Shown: positions 26,185 through 34,574 of the stretch, in pieces
Numbering within the stretch: the stretch's first letter is position 1
Layout of the letters: each line of letters begins with the position of its first letter
Assembly (NCBI RefSeq): GCF_002019665.1
Contig: NZ_KV917375.1
Location: 1,803,175-1,867,174, forward strand
Source of the DNA: Sutcliffiella halmapala
GTDB taxonomy: Bacteria; Bacillota; Bacilli; Bacillales; Bacillaceae_I
Length of the DNA: 64,000 bases
Direction: 5' to 3'
Made by a program: the position numbers and the translations under genes
Notes under the pieces: generated by a model
The model's database searches: none
What the model saw: the letters and a program-made list of their open reading frames with translations, nothing else
Told to the model about the DNA's origin: nothing

Positions 26185-26874
26185 ATGAAACCAATTTACA
26201 CATCATTTACCGAAGCAGTAAAAGATATTCAGGATGGCGCAACCATTATGGTAGGTGGATTTGGCCTGTGTGGAATTCCAGAAAACCTCATCCTAGCGCT
26301 AGTAGAAACAGGGGTAAAGGACTTAACGGTCATCTCCAATAACTGCGGAGTAGACGAATGGGGTTTAGGACTTTTACTAAAAAATAAACAAATCAAGAAA
26401 ATGATTGGCTCCTATGTCGGAGAAAATAAAGAATTTGAACGCCAAGTGTTATCAGGTGAACTAGAAGTGGAACTTACTCCACAAGGAACGCTTGCCGAAA
26501 AAATCCGTGCAGGTGGAGCAGGAATCCCAGCATTTTATACGCCAGCAGGAGTTGGAACGCCAATTGCTGAAGGTAAAGAGGTGCGCGATTTCAACGGGAA
26601 AGAATATGTATTAGAAGAAGCTTACTCGGCAGATTTCAGCTTAGTAAGGGCAGATAAGGCAGATAAAATGGGGAATCTCATTTATAACAAAACTGCTCGT
26701 AACTTCAACCCAATGATCGCGGCAGCTGGAAAAGTAACGATTGCCGAAGTGGAAGAGCTTGTTGAAATTGGAGACTTAGAGCCAAATCAAATTCAAACAC
26801 CAAGCATCTATGTTCAACGACTCATTGTCGGCAAGCAGGAAAAGAAAATAGAACGTGTCACGACAAGAGATTAG
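26185..26874 (+). CDS. scoA: 3-oxoacid CoA-transferase subunit A
   Basis: A 229-residue alpha subunit with the family motif [13 protein letters not shown] near residue 22, [16 protein letters not shown], and the YTPAGVGTP segment. With subunit B it moves CoA from succinyl-CoA (or acetyl-CoA) to acetoacetate. GAGAGGTG lies 7 bases before the ATG. It could equally be an AtoD-type acetate transferase; sequence does not settle the CoA donor. Confidence 0.93.
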   Translation: MKPIYTSFTEAVKDIQDGATIMVGGFGLCGIPENLILALVETGVKDLTVISNNCGVDEWGLGLLLKNKQIKKMIGSYVGENKEFERQVLSGELEVELTPQGTLAEKIRAGGAGIPAFYTPAGVGTPIAEGKEVRDFNGKEYVLEEAYSADFSLVRADKADKMGNLIYNKTARNFNPMIAAAGKVTIAEVEELVEIGDLEPNQIQTPSIYVQRLIVGKQEKKIERVTTRD

Positions 26875-26891
26875 CGAGGAGGGGAAAACGA

Positions 26892-27560
26892 ATGGCAAAT
26901 GAAAAAGTAAACACCCGTGAAAAAATCGCCAAACGAGCAGAAAAAGAAATCGAAAGCGGCTACTACGTCAACCTAGGAATCGGAATACCCACACTCGTGG
27001 CTAACTACATATCCGACAACAAACAAGTCGTCCTGCAATCGGAAAATGGTCTATTAGGAATCGGACCATACCCAACAAAAGAAAACGTCGACGCTGATCT
27101 AATCAATGCCGGCAAAGAAACCGTAACCGCCATCCCAGGCGCGGCTTACTTCGATAGTGCGGAATCCTTCGCGATGATTCGCGGTGGCCATGTTAACATC
27201 GCCATCCTAGGTGGAATGGAAGTTAGTGAGAACGGCGATCTCGCAAACTGGATGATTCCAGGAAAAATGATCAAAGGTATGGGTGGTGCGATGGACCTCG
27301 TACACGGAGCTGGTCGTATCATCGTCATTATGGATCATGTAAACAAAGCTGGCGAAGCAAAGATTTTGAAAGAATGTACATTGCCACTAACGGGAAAAGG
27401 TGTGGTAGATCGTATTATCACCGACCGTGCAGTGTTAGATGTGACTGAGCGAGGCTTGAAGCTTGTAGAAGTTGCAAATGGATATACGGTGGAGGATATT
27501 CAAAATTCAACAGAGCCCACTTTGATTGTGGATGAGTTTGTAAAGTTGGATGCGTTTTAA
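26892..27560 (+). CDS. scoB: 3-oxoacid CoA-transferase subunit B
   Basis: A 222-residue beta subunit with [11 protein letters not shown] (about 29-39) and the catalytic Glu51 in [10 protein letters not shown], the residue that forms the CoA thioester. Also [14 protein letters not shown] and [11 protein letters not shown], typical of the family. Partner of the upstream subunit. The ribosome binding site GAGGAGGGG overlaps the spacer after subunit A. Last gene of the operon; a terminator lies at 27724. Confidence 0.93.
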   Translation: MANEKVNTREKIAKRAEKEIESGYYVNLGIGIPTLVANYISDNKQVVLQSENGLLGIGPYPTKENVDADLINAGKETVTAIPGAAYFDSAESFAMIRGGHVNIAILGGMEVSENGDLANWMIPGKMIKGMGGAMDLVHGAGRIIVIMDHVNKAGEAKILKECTLPLTGKGVVDRIITDRAVLDVTERGLKLVEVANGYTVEDIQNSTEPTLIVDEFVKLDAF

Positions 27561-27626
27561 TAGGGAGTAGTAAAAACGAAGTACCTATAAATTTTAGAGA
27601 ACAAAGGAAAAAAGGAGGGGATTTAC

Positions 27627-27692
27627 ATGCTAATTAAACAAAATATATCAAATTATAATACGATGGTTATTTCCCCCTCACTAAGTCAGTGA
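27627..27692 (+). CDS. Possible 21-residue leader peptide
   Basis: ATG with a near-perfect site AAGGAGGGG (27612-27620) opens MLIKQNISNYNTMVISPSLSQ. A terminator hairpin follows 31 bases after its stop and a GNAT gene follows that. This resembles a leader-peptide attenuator, but the hairpin may simply end the scoAB operon. Confidence 0.4.
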   Translation: MLIKQNISNYNTMVISPSLSQ

Positions 27693-27723
27693 ATTTGTTC
27701 AAAAACAGTTTATTATTCTAAAC

Positions 27724-27758
27724 AAGACCTTCGTATTAAACGGAGGTCTTTATTTTTT
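27724..27758 (+). terminator. Intrinsic terminator upstream of the GNAT gene
   Basis: AAGACCTTCG (27724-27733) pairs with CGGAGGTCTT (27741-27750), followed by TATTTTTTT. Confidence 0.85.
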
Positions 27759-27801
27759 TCTGCCAAACTAATATGAATTATATATAAAGGAGACTGTTAA
27801 T

Positions 27802-28389
27802 ATGGAGATTAGAAGGTACAAGATTGAAGATGAAATGAGTTGGGTACGGTGTCGAGTCCTTTCTTTTTTAGATACAGCGTATTACGATAACGTGTTGCAG
27901 GAAAAAGAAAGGTATGAAAATCCATCGATTGAATTAGTAGCAGTAATTCATAATCAAATTGTTGGGCTATTAGACATTGAGTACGAAGAAAAAGAAAGGA
28001 CTGTGTGTTCCAGAGGTAAGGGGATTGGTGGAATGATCTGGCATATAGCAGTCCATCCAGATTTTCGTAGGAAAGGCATTGGAAAAGCACTACTTTTAGA
28101 GGCAGAAAAAATCGCAAAAGAGTTAGGATTAAACCGCCTTGAGGCATGGACAAGGGACAATGCATGGGTCAATAGATGGTATGATTCGAACCAGTTTGAA
28201 ATGGTTGATTCTTATCTGCAAGTATATATAGATGGGGCAGGGGAATTAAAAGGAGTATTAAAAAGTGAAGTGCCTAAGCTGAAGCCAGTTCAAGCTTTCG
28301 CACATTATGTTGGTGAAGATAGGGAGCGGATAAAGACTAAATTTAAACGGGTTCATGAATGTTTTTGTTATGAGAAACAATTAATTTAG
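27802..28389 (+). CDS. GNAT family N-acetyltransferase
   Basis: A 195-residue protein with a clear acetyl-CoA binding loop: IWHIAVHPDFRRKGIGKALLLEAEKIAKELG (about 77-107), containing R-R-K-G-I-G, followed by RLEAWTRDN and the NRWYDSNQFEMVDSYLQVYID strand-helix. Full GNAT domain plus a C-terminal extension of about 50 residues. AAGGAG before the ATG. Substrate unknown; if the upstream micro-ORF and hairpin form an attenuator, a drug substrate would be plausible. Confidence 0.88.
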   Translation: MEIRRYKIEDEMSWVRCRVLSFLDTAYYDNVLQEKERYENPSIELVAVIHNQIVGLLDIEYEEKERTVCSRGKGIGGMIWHIAVHPDFRRKGIGKALLLEAEKIAKELGLNRLEAWTRDNAWVNRWYDSNQFEMVDSYLQVYIDGAGELKGVLKSEVPKLKPVQAFAHYVGEDRERIKTKFKRVHECFCYEKQLI

Positions 28390-28391
28390 TC

Positions 28392-28419
28392 TACCCTACT
28401 CTGAAAATGGAGTAGGGTA
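28392..28419 (+). terminator. Hairpin after the GNAT gene
   Basis: Perfect 10-bp stem TACCCTACTC / GAGTAGGGTA with an 8-nt loop, but the following bases are only moderately T-rich. Confidence 0.65.
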
Positions 28420-28545
28420 CCTGTTTCTACTCCCCATAGGTCTCTGCTATAGGTGTTTGTGAGTGTTCGAGGTCATGGATTTTAAAAGAAAGGAAAAGCA
28501 TGACCTTAGCAAAGGAAAAAGAAAGAAGGTAGTCAAGGAGCTTTT

Positions 28546-28698
28546 ATGAGTATCCGAATCACGCTACATTATGCAGGCTTTCACACCTGCACTCCAATCA
28601 TTAGGGGTGAAGGGGATACTGGAGCTCCACTTAATCATTATCATGTTGTGATTTTTCGTTGCATTGCAAGGGTGTATAGCAGAATGAGTTTAGCTTGA
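28546..28698 (+). CDS. Possible 50-residue protein
   Basis: ATG 28546 follows AAGGAG (28535-28540) at an ideal 5-base distance and opens 50 codons (MSIRITLHYAGFHTCTPIIR...). No family recognised. A hairpin AGGTCATG/CATGACCT (28470-28506) lies just upstream. The ribosome binding site is the main support; otherwise this 400-base stretch (28390-28789) shows nothing. Confidence 0.3.
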   Translation: MSIRITLHYAGFHTCTPIIRGEGDTGAPLNHYHVVIFRCIARVYSRMSLA

Positions 28699-28789
28699 AA
28701 TTTCCATAATTAATAATTTCTAAATATTTGAAACTATATAAAATATATATCGTACTAAATGGAAAGGGGATAAATTAGGAGGAGTCTTA

Positions 28790-29095
28790 TTGGCTGATAC
28801 AATTTTAACGATTATTTTATTGTTGCCGGTATATGGTGTATTAATTTGGACCTTCTTTCACCCGGAGGAAAGTATGCTTTTGGGAAATAGGTGGATGTAT
28901 AAGGGGGAACCGGAGTTTTCGGAAGACGCCATTCGGTAAACTAAATTTGTATCCATTAATGGTGCTATTTTCCTAACACTAATACTGGTAATTTCTGTCC
29001 TAGATAATCAATTTGTTAGGTTTCTACTAATTATAGGATTCGTCTTTTACATCATCTTTAGTGGTTACAGATTGCTAAAAAAATATGTTGAGTAA
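28790..29095 (+). pseudogene. Small membrane protein gene interrupted by one in-frame stop
   Basis: TTG 28790, 5 bases after AGGAGGAG, starts a frame coding for a hydrophobic N-terminus and WTFFHPEESMLLGNRWMYKG. After 49 codons a TAA (28937-28939) interrupts it; the same frame continues with TKFVSINGAIFLTLILVISVLD and two more hydrophobic segments to a TAA at 29093-29095. The continuation is plainly protein-like, so one base change probably disabled a gene of about 101 codons. It resembles small Bacillus membrane proteins of the DUF6199 sort, from memory. A sequencing error is possible. Confidence 0.65.
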
Positions 29096-29160
29096 CGGTT
29101 GTTTTGCTTTTTTGGAGAGAGAAAACTTATTCAAAGAAAAAGATATTAGGAGAAATAGTC

Positions 29161-29727
29161 ATGAAAAGGTTAATGATTATGACAGTTGGTAAAACACATA
29201 GCGGGAAAAGTACTTTTGCAAGAGATCTGGAGAAGGAGTTAAGCAATTCAATTGTAATGGATCAGGATAATAATGCTGATTTTATTAATACATTTTATAG
29301 AAATTTGCAGCCGAAGCATGGCCCTAATACGCTCAAGCATGCAATCTCAAAGTTAATTGTCAATTATGCCATTGAACAAACAAACTTTCATCTTATTATT
29401 TGTAACGCAAACCGAAGTAGAAAAGGTCGATCCAATTTACTTGAAGAGTTCTTTTGTGAAAATGAGTTTGTCAGGATTCTTGTCCATTTTGATATACCGG
29501 ATGATGTCCTTCAATTCCGAGTTAGGAATAGTCAGCGAAGTACGAATATATTTAGGGGAACTTATACTAATTTTGAGGAGGTCCTCGTTCGACAACAGGA
29601 AGAATCTCTAATGGAAGATATCATAGATCCTATGGAAGGGGAAGGAGACCATCTGTTTGTCATAAAAGACAACCAGGAAGTGGCTGCTGTTATTCAGAAA
29701 ATTAATCATATTGCTCAATGTCTATGA
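29161..29727 (+). CDS. P-loop AAA/kinase-like ATPase
   Basis: A 188-residue protein with Walker A GKTHSGKST (10-18) directly at the N-terminus, the typical position for small P-loop kinases. FHLIICNANRSRKGR probably carries the Walker B strand and a lid Arg-rich region follows (RVRNSQRSTN). It resembles zeta-toxin/polynucleotide-kinase-like ATPases in layout; the substrate is unknown. ATG 29161 is used, 8 bases after AGGAG; the longer frame from 29104 has no site. Next to a HIT family gene, suggesting a nucleotide-related pair. Confidence 0.8.
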   Translation: MKRLMIMTVGKTHSGKSTFARDLEKELSNSIVMDQDNNADFINTFYRNLQPKHGPNTLKHAISKLIVNYAIEQTNFHLIICNANRSRKGRSNLLEEFFCENEFVRILVHFDIPDDVLQFRVRNSQRSTNIFRGTYTNFEEVLVRQQEESLMEDIIDPMEGEGDHLFVIKDNQEVAAVIQKINHIAQCL

Positions 29728-29799
29728 CAAAGATCTATGATGGAAGAGAAAACTAATTGGATAAGGAACCTGTCGAGCGATCTCCATAGAGGTGATAAT

Positions 29800-30237
29800 G
29801 TGAACGAAATTATGAAATGTTTAGGATGTAGTCTAGCAAATAAATTTGCACCTGTGAATGTAGTCTATGAGAACGATTATATTTGTTGTATTTTAGACCA
29901 TGACCCATTTAATGAAGGGCACGTTATGATACTACCAAAAAAACATGTTGAAGATGTTGATGAACTTGATGTAGATACCGCAAATGAGGTAATACAGGCA
30001 TCAAGGTTAATCTCAAAAGCGATAAAGGTGCTATATAAACCTGATGGAATAACCATCTGTCAAAATGGAGGCGTCTTTAGCGAATTATCTCATTTTCATA
30101 TGCACATTGTTCCAAGGTATAAGCATCAATCGTTTGCCGATTTTTATTTGGAAGAGCCTTTAAAAAATGAGAGGTTAAAAAGTAAATTGATAGATACAAG
30201 AAATGAATTAGTCGAAGCTATCAAAACAATAAATTAA
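29800..30237 (+). CDS. HIT family protein (nucleotide hydrolase/transferase)
   Basis: About 145 residues with the histidine triad HFHMHIVP (H-x-H-x-H) and the preceding ILPKKHVEDVDEL. An N-terminal CLGC pair may bind zinc. HIT proteins hydrolyse phosphoramidates or dinucleoside polyphosphates such as AMP-lysine or Ap4A. I prefer GTG 29800, which follows GAGGTGA; ATG 29737 has no ribosome binding site but would add 21 residues. Follows the P-loop ATPase gene closely, so probably cotranscribed. Confidence 0.88.
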   Translation: MNEIMKCLGCSLANKFAPVNVVYENDYICCILDHDPFNEGHVMILPKKHVEDVDELDVDTANEVIQASRLISKAIKVLYKPDGITICQNGGVFSELSHFHMHIVPRYKHQSFADFYLEEPLKNERLKSKLIDTRNELVEAIKTIN

Positions 30238-30368
30238 TTCTTCTTAAACTATTAGGCGCAATCCTTCCAATAGCAGAAAAAACACTTGTTTATTGAAATT
30301 TGTGTATATATAGTGATAACTAATAGAAAAATTATATGACAAGAAGATACTAGAGGGGAATGAATAAT

Positions 30369-30791
30369 ATGAAGCCAAGAATTTCGGTTATTACATTGGG
30401 TGTAGATGATTTGGAAAGGTCATTGAAATTCTATCAGTATGGGCTTGGACTACCAACCGAAGGAATAATAGGCAAAGAATTTGAACATGGAGCTGTTGCT
30501 TTTTTCGACTTACAACCGGGATTAAAACTTGCAATTTGGAATCGTAAAGATCTTGCTCATGAGGCAAAGGTTAAGCAAACTGCTATAAGTCCAACTGAAT
30601 TTACTCTTGGTCATAATGTAGGTAGTAAGGAAGAGGTCGATATGGTAATGGAACAGGCAAAAAAAGCCGGGGCTGTTATTACAGACCCAGCGCACGATGC
30701 TTTTTGGGGGGGATACTCTGGACACTTCCAAGACCCAGATGGACATTTATGGGAAGTGGTTTGGAATCCACATTGGGAATTAGTTGAATAA
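30369..30791 (+). CDS. VOC (glyoxalase/bleomycin resistance) family protein
   Basis: About 140 residues: ISVITLGVDDLERSLKFYQYGLGLP opens the first beta-alpha-beta-beta-beta unit and GHFQDPDGHLWEVVWNP closes the second with the conserved D-P-D-G-x-x-x-E metal motif. Either a small lyase/dioxygenase or a drug-binding protein. ATG 30369 (10 bases after GAGGGG) is preferred to ATG 30360 (1 base after it). Confidence 0.88.
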   Translation: MKPRISVITLGVDDLERSLKFYQYGLGLPTEGIIGKEFEHGAVAFFDLQPGLKLAIWNRKDLAHEAKVKQTAISPTEFTLGHNVGSKEEVDMVMEQAKKAGAVITDPAHDAFWGGYSGHFQDPDGHLWEVVWNPHWELVE

Positions 30792-30823
30792 AAAAGGCAG
30801 AAAAAATAGTTAGGGGATAAAAG

Positions 30824-31588
30824 ATGCATTTAGGTACTCTAATTGCAATAGGGAACACAGCCAAAATCTATCTGTCTGAAAATAAGATTGTTAAATTATA
30901 TAATGACTATCTACCGGAAACGGAAGCTTCCTATGAAGCATCCAAACAAAAATGCGCCTATACGTGTGGACTATCGGTACCTAAAATATTGGATATTACG
31001 AAAATAGATGGGAAACAAGCGTTAATAATGGAATACGTTAAGGGTAGAACAATAGGTGACCTTGTATCTGATGAAATGGATCAAGCAGAATACTACATGA
31101 ATATTTCTGTTGAGATACAACAAAAAATTCATCAGACGGTCGTCGCTAATGAATTTGAACCAATGACTGAAAAATTAAGTCGTCAAATCGCATCAGCCCA
31201 TACCTTGGATAATAGACACAAGTCTGCTTTACTACATAAATTGGAGACGATGACCTTTGAGAAAAGGCTTTGTCATGGAGATTATCATTTATATAACTTG
31301 ATTATGTCAGACAACAAAGTAACAATTATCGATTGGGTGGATGCAAGTGTGGGGGATATTCGTGCCGACGTTTACCGGACGTATCTTTTGTATTTACAGT
31401 TTTCAGTAGAATTAGCAGATTTGTATTTGCGTCTTTATTGTGAGAAAAGTGGTTTATTGAAAGAGGAGGTCCTGCAATGGGCGCCAATCATAGCAGGTGC
31501 GAGATTGGCTGAACATGTGCCAGCGGAAAAATCCGAACGCCTTATGGAGATAGTAAATCAACATCTTAGGAATGAAAGGGATTTCTAA
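30824..31588 (+). CDS. Aminoglycoside phosphotransferase family kinase
   Basis: A 254-residue protein kinase-like fold enzyme: nucleotide-binding KIVKLYN near the start, then catalytic loop CHGDYHLYNLIM (about 155-166) and metal motif IIDWVDASVGD (about 172-182). The H-G-D-x-H-x-x-N...I-D-W pattern marks the APH/choline kinase group; the substrate could be an antibiotic or a small alcohol. GGGG lies just upstream of the ATG. A 52-bp repeat array of the type found after mph begins about 115 bases beyond its stop. Confidence 0.85.
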   Translation: MHLGTLIAIGNTAKIYLSENKIVKLYNDYLPETEASYEASKQKCAYTCGLSVPKILDITKIDGKQALIMEYVKGRTIGDLVSDEMDQAEYYMNISVEIQQKIHQTVVANEFEPMTEKLSRQIASAHTLDNRHKSALLHKLETMTFEKRLCHGDYHLYNLIMSDNKVTIIDWVDASVGDIRADVYRTYLLYLQFSVELADLYLRLYCEKSGLLKEEVLQWAPIIAGARLAEHVPAEKSERLMEIVNQHLRNERDF

Positions 31589-31704
31589 TTTTGCATAGTA
31601 GAATAGAGTTTGGGAGCAGCAGTTAGTGCTGCCTTTTTAATTGTAACAGAATTAATTGTGATAATACTTCATAATCGCATCATCAAAACTCCTTATAAAA
31701 GGAA

Positions 31705-32130
31705 AAAGAGAGAACGATTAGTGGGTGATCGTGCCCTCAAAAACGAAAAAAGAGAAATAGGTGGAACGATTAGCGCGTGATCGTGCCCTCAAAAACGAAA
31801 AAAGAGAAATAGGGGGAACGATTAGCGCGTGATCGTGCCCTCAAAATCGGAAAAGAGAAATAGGTGGAACGATTAGCGCGTGATCGTGCCCTCAAAATCG
31901 GAAAAAGAGAAATAGGTGGAACGATTAGCGCGTGATCGTGTCCTTAAAAACGAAAAAAGGGAAATAGGGGGAACGATTAGCGAGCGATCGTGCCCTCAAA
32001 AACGAAAAAAGAGAAATAGGTGGAACGATTAGCGCGTGATCGTTCCCTCAAAATCGAAAAAAGAGAAAAAGAGGGAACGATTAACGCATAATCGTGTCCT
32101 CAAAAACGAAAAAAGAGGGAACCATCTGAA
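31705..32130 (+). repeat. Tandem array 2: about eight 52-bp units of the same hairpin family
   Basis: GAACGAT recurs at about 31711, 31763, 31816, 31868, 31919, 31971, 32023 and 32075, plus a decayed end at 32118. Unit: GGAACGAT, 9-nt centre (mostly TAGCGCGTG), ATCGTGCCC, then a 25-nt A-rich spacer such as TCAAAAACGAAAAAAGAGAA. The arms and the 9-nt centre length match array 1 (12831-13540), while the centre and spacer sequences differ, so the arrays share an ancestor but expanded separately. Each lies just downstream of an APH-fold kinase gene, in non-coding DNA. Confidence 0.9.
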
Positions 32131-32143
32131 CGTGATCTATAAA

Positions 32144-32194
32144 GGTTAATTAACTCGTGCTTTCTCTTTTGTTCTAATCTGGTTAATTAACTCG
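32144..32194. repeat. Pair of 14-bp direct repeats
   Basis: GGTTAATTAACTCG occurs at 32144-32157 and 32181-32194, 37 bases apart start to start; each holds the palindrome TTAATTAA. They lie about 230 bases before the DUF1456 gene; no function is evident. The rest of 32130-32419 shows nothing. Confidence 0.5.
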
Positions 32195-32419
32195 GATATA
32201 TTGTGCAATAGTAAAATTAATAAAGGAATGTAAGTTTATATCCTGAAAATAGGGGAAAATCATCATAATTGAACTTAGGTTTCAGGTAAAACTATAAATC
32301 ATGTCTTTAAAGTGTTAAAATTTAAATTTAATGGAGATTAGAATAAAGTAGTTTTATGTTGGCTAGTGTTGGAACTTTCAATGCTGTGAATATAGCTATA
32401 ATTTTCGGAGGTTTTACAA

Positions 32420-32941
32420 ATGGACATGAATAATAACGATATTTTAATTCGATTACGATATGCGCTAGACATAAAAGATGCGGATATGATAGAAATTTTT
32501 AAACTTGGTGGCGTGGATGTCACGAAAGAAGACGTACAAAAGCTGCTTACTAAATTTGAGGAAATTTACGATGCTGAAGGTAATTTAGTAGAAGATGAAG
32601 AAAATGTTAGATGTGATAATTTCACATTAGAGTCATTTTTGAACGGCCTTATTGTTTTTAAAAGAGGAAAACAAGAACCAAAACCCGGTCAGCCTGAAAG
32701 ACCAGCAATGTCGATCACAGATAATCGAAGTGTGAATAATGTAGTTCTAAAGAAGCTGAAAATAGCACTAGCATTAACAAGCGAGGATATGATTGATATT
32801 TTGGCAGATGCTGGAGTGATGGTAACAAAAGGAGAATTAGGAGCTTTACTAAGAAAAGAAGGCCATAAGAATTATAAGGCATGCGGTGATAGATACGCGC
32901 GAAACTTTTTAAAAGGACTAGCGTTTAAATATAGAGATTAA
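32420..32941 (+). CDS. DUF1456 family protein (YehS-like)
   Basis: A 173-residue protein made of two similar halves, each starting I-L-I-R-L-R-Y-A-L (or VVLKKLKIAL) and running into D-M-I-E/D-I and an L-L-R/K-x-E motif. This is the two-repeat arrangement of DUF1456 proteins, with FLNGLI and FLKGLAFKYR closing each half. Function unknown. ATG 32420 is 8 bases after GGAGG. Confidence 0.88.
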   Translation: MDMNNNDILIRLRYALDIKDADMIEIFKLGGVDVTKEDVQKLLTKFEEIYDAEGNLVEDEENVRCDNFTLESFLNGLIVFKRGKQEPKPGQPERPAMSITDNRSVNNVVLKKLKIALALTSEDMIDILADAGVMVTKGELGALLRKEGHKNYKACGDRYARNFLKGLAFKYRD

Positions 32942-33025
32942 CATAATCTTTAGATAAGGGTCGAAACAGATACCGCTTCTATAGGAGGGTGGGGTTGAAT
33001 CATAAGCAGCCCTTCTTTCCGTTAC

Positions 33026-33130
33026 TTAGCTAGATGGTTTCGGCAATGATTTCAAATTTTCCCGAGGATACACCAACTGCGTTATCAATCGCTTGTTATA
33101 AGACAAAAGACCACGAACTTCCTTACTCAT
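33026..33130 (-). CDS. Possible 34-residue protein or gene remnant (minus strand)
   Basis: ATG 33130 opens 34 codons (MSKEVRGLLSYNKRLITQLV...) with a purine-rich stretch upstream. The sequence looks protein-like and amphipathic, but I know no family. Possibly the remains of a larger gene. Confidence 0.25.
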   Translation of the reverse strand: MSKEVRGLLSYNKRLITQLVYPRENLKSLPKPSS

Positions 33131-33221
33131 TTTTTCTACCCTTTCCTATACATATTTCCAAAAGTAACCACATTTACTAATATAGATACTTATATTGTTT
33201 CTTAGGAGGTTACTGAGTTTA

Positions 33222-34388
33222 GTGATTAAAAAAAAGTGGCTTATTTCGATATTTATTTTCCTCATTACAGGGATAGGTACGTTTTTTATTTTTCAACAAA
33301 TTTTTAATAAGGAAACAGAAGCAATTCCAGTAACAAGTCATGTCAGCACTCGAGACATAGAAGTGGAAGTGAAAGAGGTTCACAGGGATGAGGAATCAGA
33401 TACTAACATCGATAGCGATGGTAGTAAGGGAAACGAAACGGAATATCCCAAAGAGGAGGAAGAAAGTTTATCGAATGACGATGTAAAAGACATTGTTTCT
33501 GATTTATTTGAAGGTATTCTTTTCACCTATCGTGATCTGGGTACAGCGCATAATTGGAGTAATCGTAGTAACCCTGCTGATTTTGAGCTTCTTAAACCAG
33601 AGCTACTTCAATATGCATCTAAATCCTTTACGGATGGTCATTTGAAGGAGTTATCCTCAAAATATTATTGTGAATGTGATGCACCTCTTATCCCGTTTCC
33701 ATCGCTGGATGTTCGATTTACGGTGGTAGAAAGCAACAGTAATAAAATAGTTGCGTCGTCCATCGAATTTTCTAATGAGTTACATGGGGACAACGGAGGG
33801 ACGATCTATTTTACGGTAATTAAAGAGAATGAAATTTGGGTGATGGATGGTTGGAGCAAAGTCAGTCCTGAGAAAGAGGATATGAAGGTCACCTGGCAGG
33901 AGTATGAAGCTTATGTAGGGAAGTATAACGACGTTACCTTTCTAAACGAAGTGAATGGTGGAAAGGTCTATGTTTTTTTTAATCATGATGCTAATTGGTT
34001 GAACGCGGTTGACGCTACAAACACAAATTCCATCTATGACATTCCGATAGACTGGATTCCAATCGAGTATCGTAAGCCACCATACTATATCAAGAGCATC
34101 GAGGGTATCTGGAGGCATGAAAGCTACTCTGGAGGATTTGAAATTAGTAATGTCTCTGGGAATGTATTTGACTTTCAGCTAAATGTTATCTCTAGTGGAG
34201 GAAACGTTGGTGAGCTAGAAGGAATGGCAGTAGTCGATGGAACAAAAGGAATCTTCAACGAATTAGAGCATGGATGTGAACTGATTTTCGAGCTCGGTAC
34301 AGACTCCATTGAAGTGACCGAAAACACAGGATGTACAGCTTGGCATGGAAGTAATATGTCGTTTGAAGGTGTTTATAAGAGAGAGTAG
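33222..34388 (+). CDS. Hypothetical membrane-anchored surface protein
   Basis: About 388 residues: one N-terminal transmembrane segment, an acidic linker (about 30-100, rich in E, D, S), a middle domain with EGILFTYRDLGTAHNW and paired Cys in YYCECDAP, and a C-terminal beta-rich domain (about 295-388) with GIWRHESYSGGFEISN and HGCELIFELG..GCTAWHG, whose two Cys may form a disulfide. The acidic linker and single anchor suggest exposure outside the membrane. GTG 33222 is 12 bases after AGGAGG; the longer frame would contain that site. Function unknown. Confidence 0.65.
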   Translation: MIKKKWLISIFIFLITGIGTFFIFQQIFNKETEAIPVTSHVSTRDIEVEVKEVHRDEESDTNIDSDGSKGNETEYPKEEEESLSNDDVKDIVSDLFEGILFTYRDLGTAHNWSNRSNPADFELLKPELLQYASKSFTDGHLKELSSKYYCECDAPLIPFPSLDVRFTVVESNSNKIVASSIEFSNELHGDNGGTIYFTVIKENEIWVMDGWSKVSPEKEDMKVTWQEYEAYVGKYNDVTFLNEVNGGKVYVFFNHDANWLNAVDATNTNSIYDIPIDWIPIEYRKPPYYIKSIEGIWRHESYSGGFEISNVSGNVFDFQLNVISSGGNVGELEGMAVVDGTKGIFNELEHGCELIFELGTDSIEVTENTGCTAWHGSNMSFEGVYKRE

Positions 34389-34574
34389 TAGATAACAAGA
34401 GAATGGAGAAATTTAGGGAACTTCTTAATTAAAGCAGAAGTTTCCTTATTTTTATTGAAAAATGTTATTCTGTTTAGTTATTTTCAATTTTAAGCTACAT
34501 TTAGCAATGCCTTTTCATTTCATTCTTTTTACATGATAATAGAAGGGTTCATATGTAAAAAGGGGGAGAAATGT

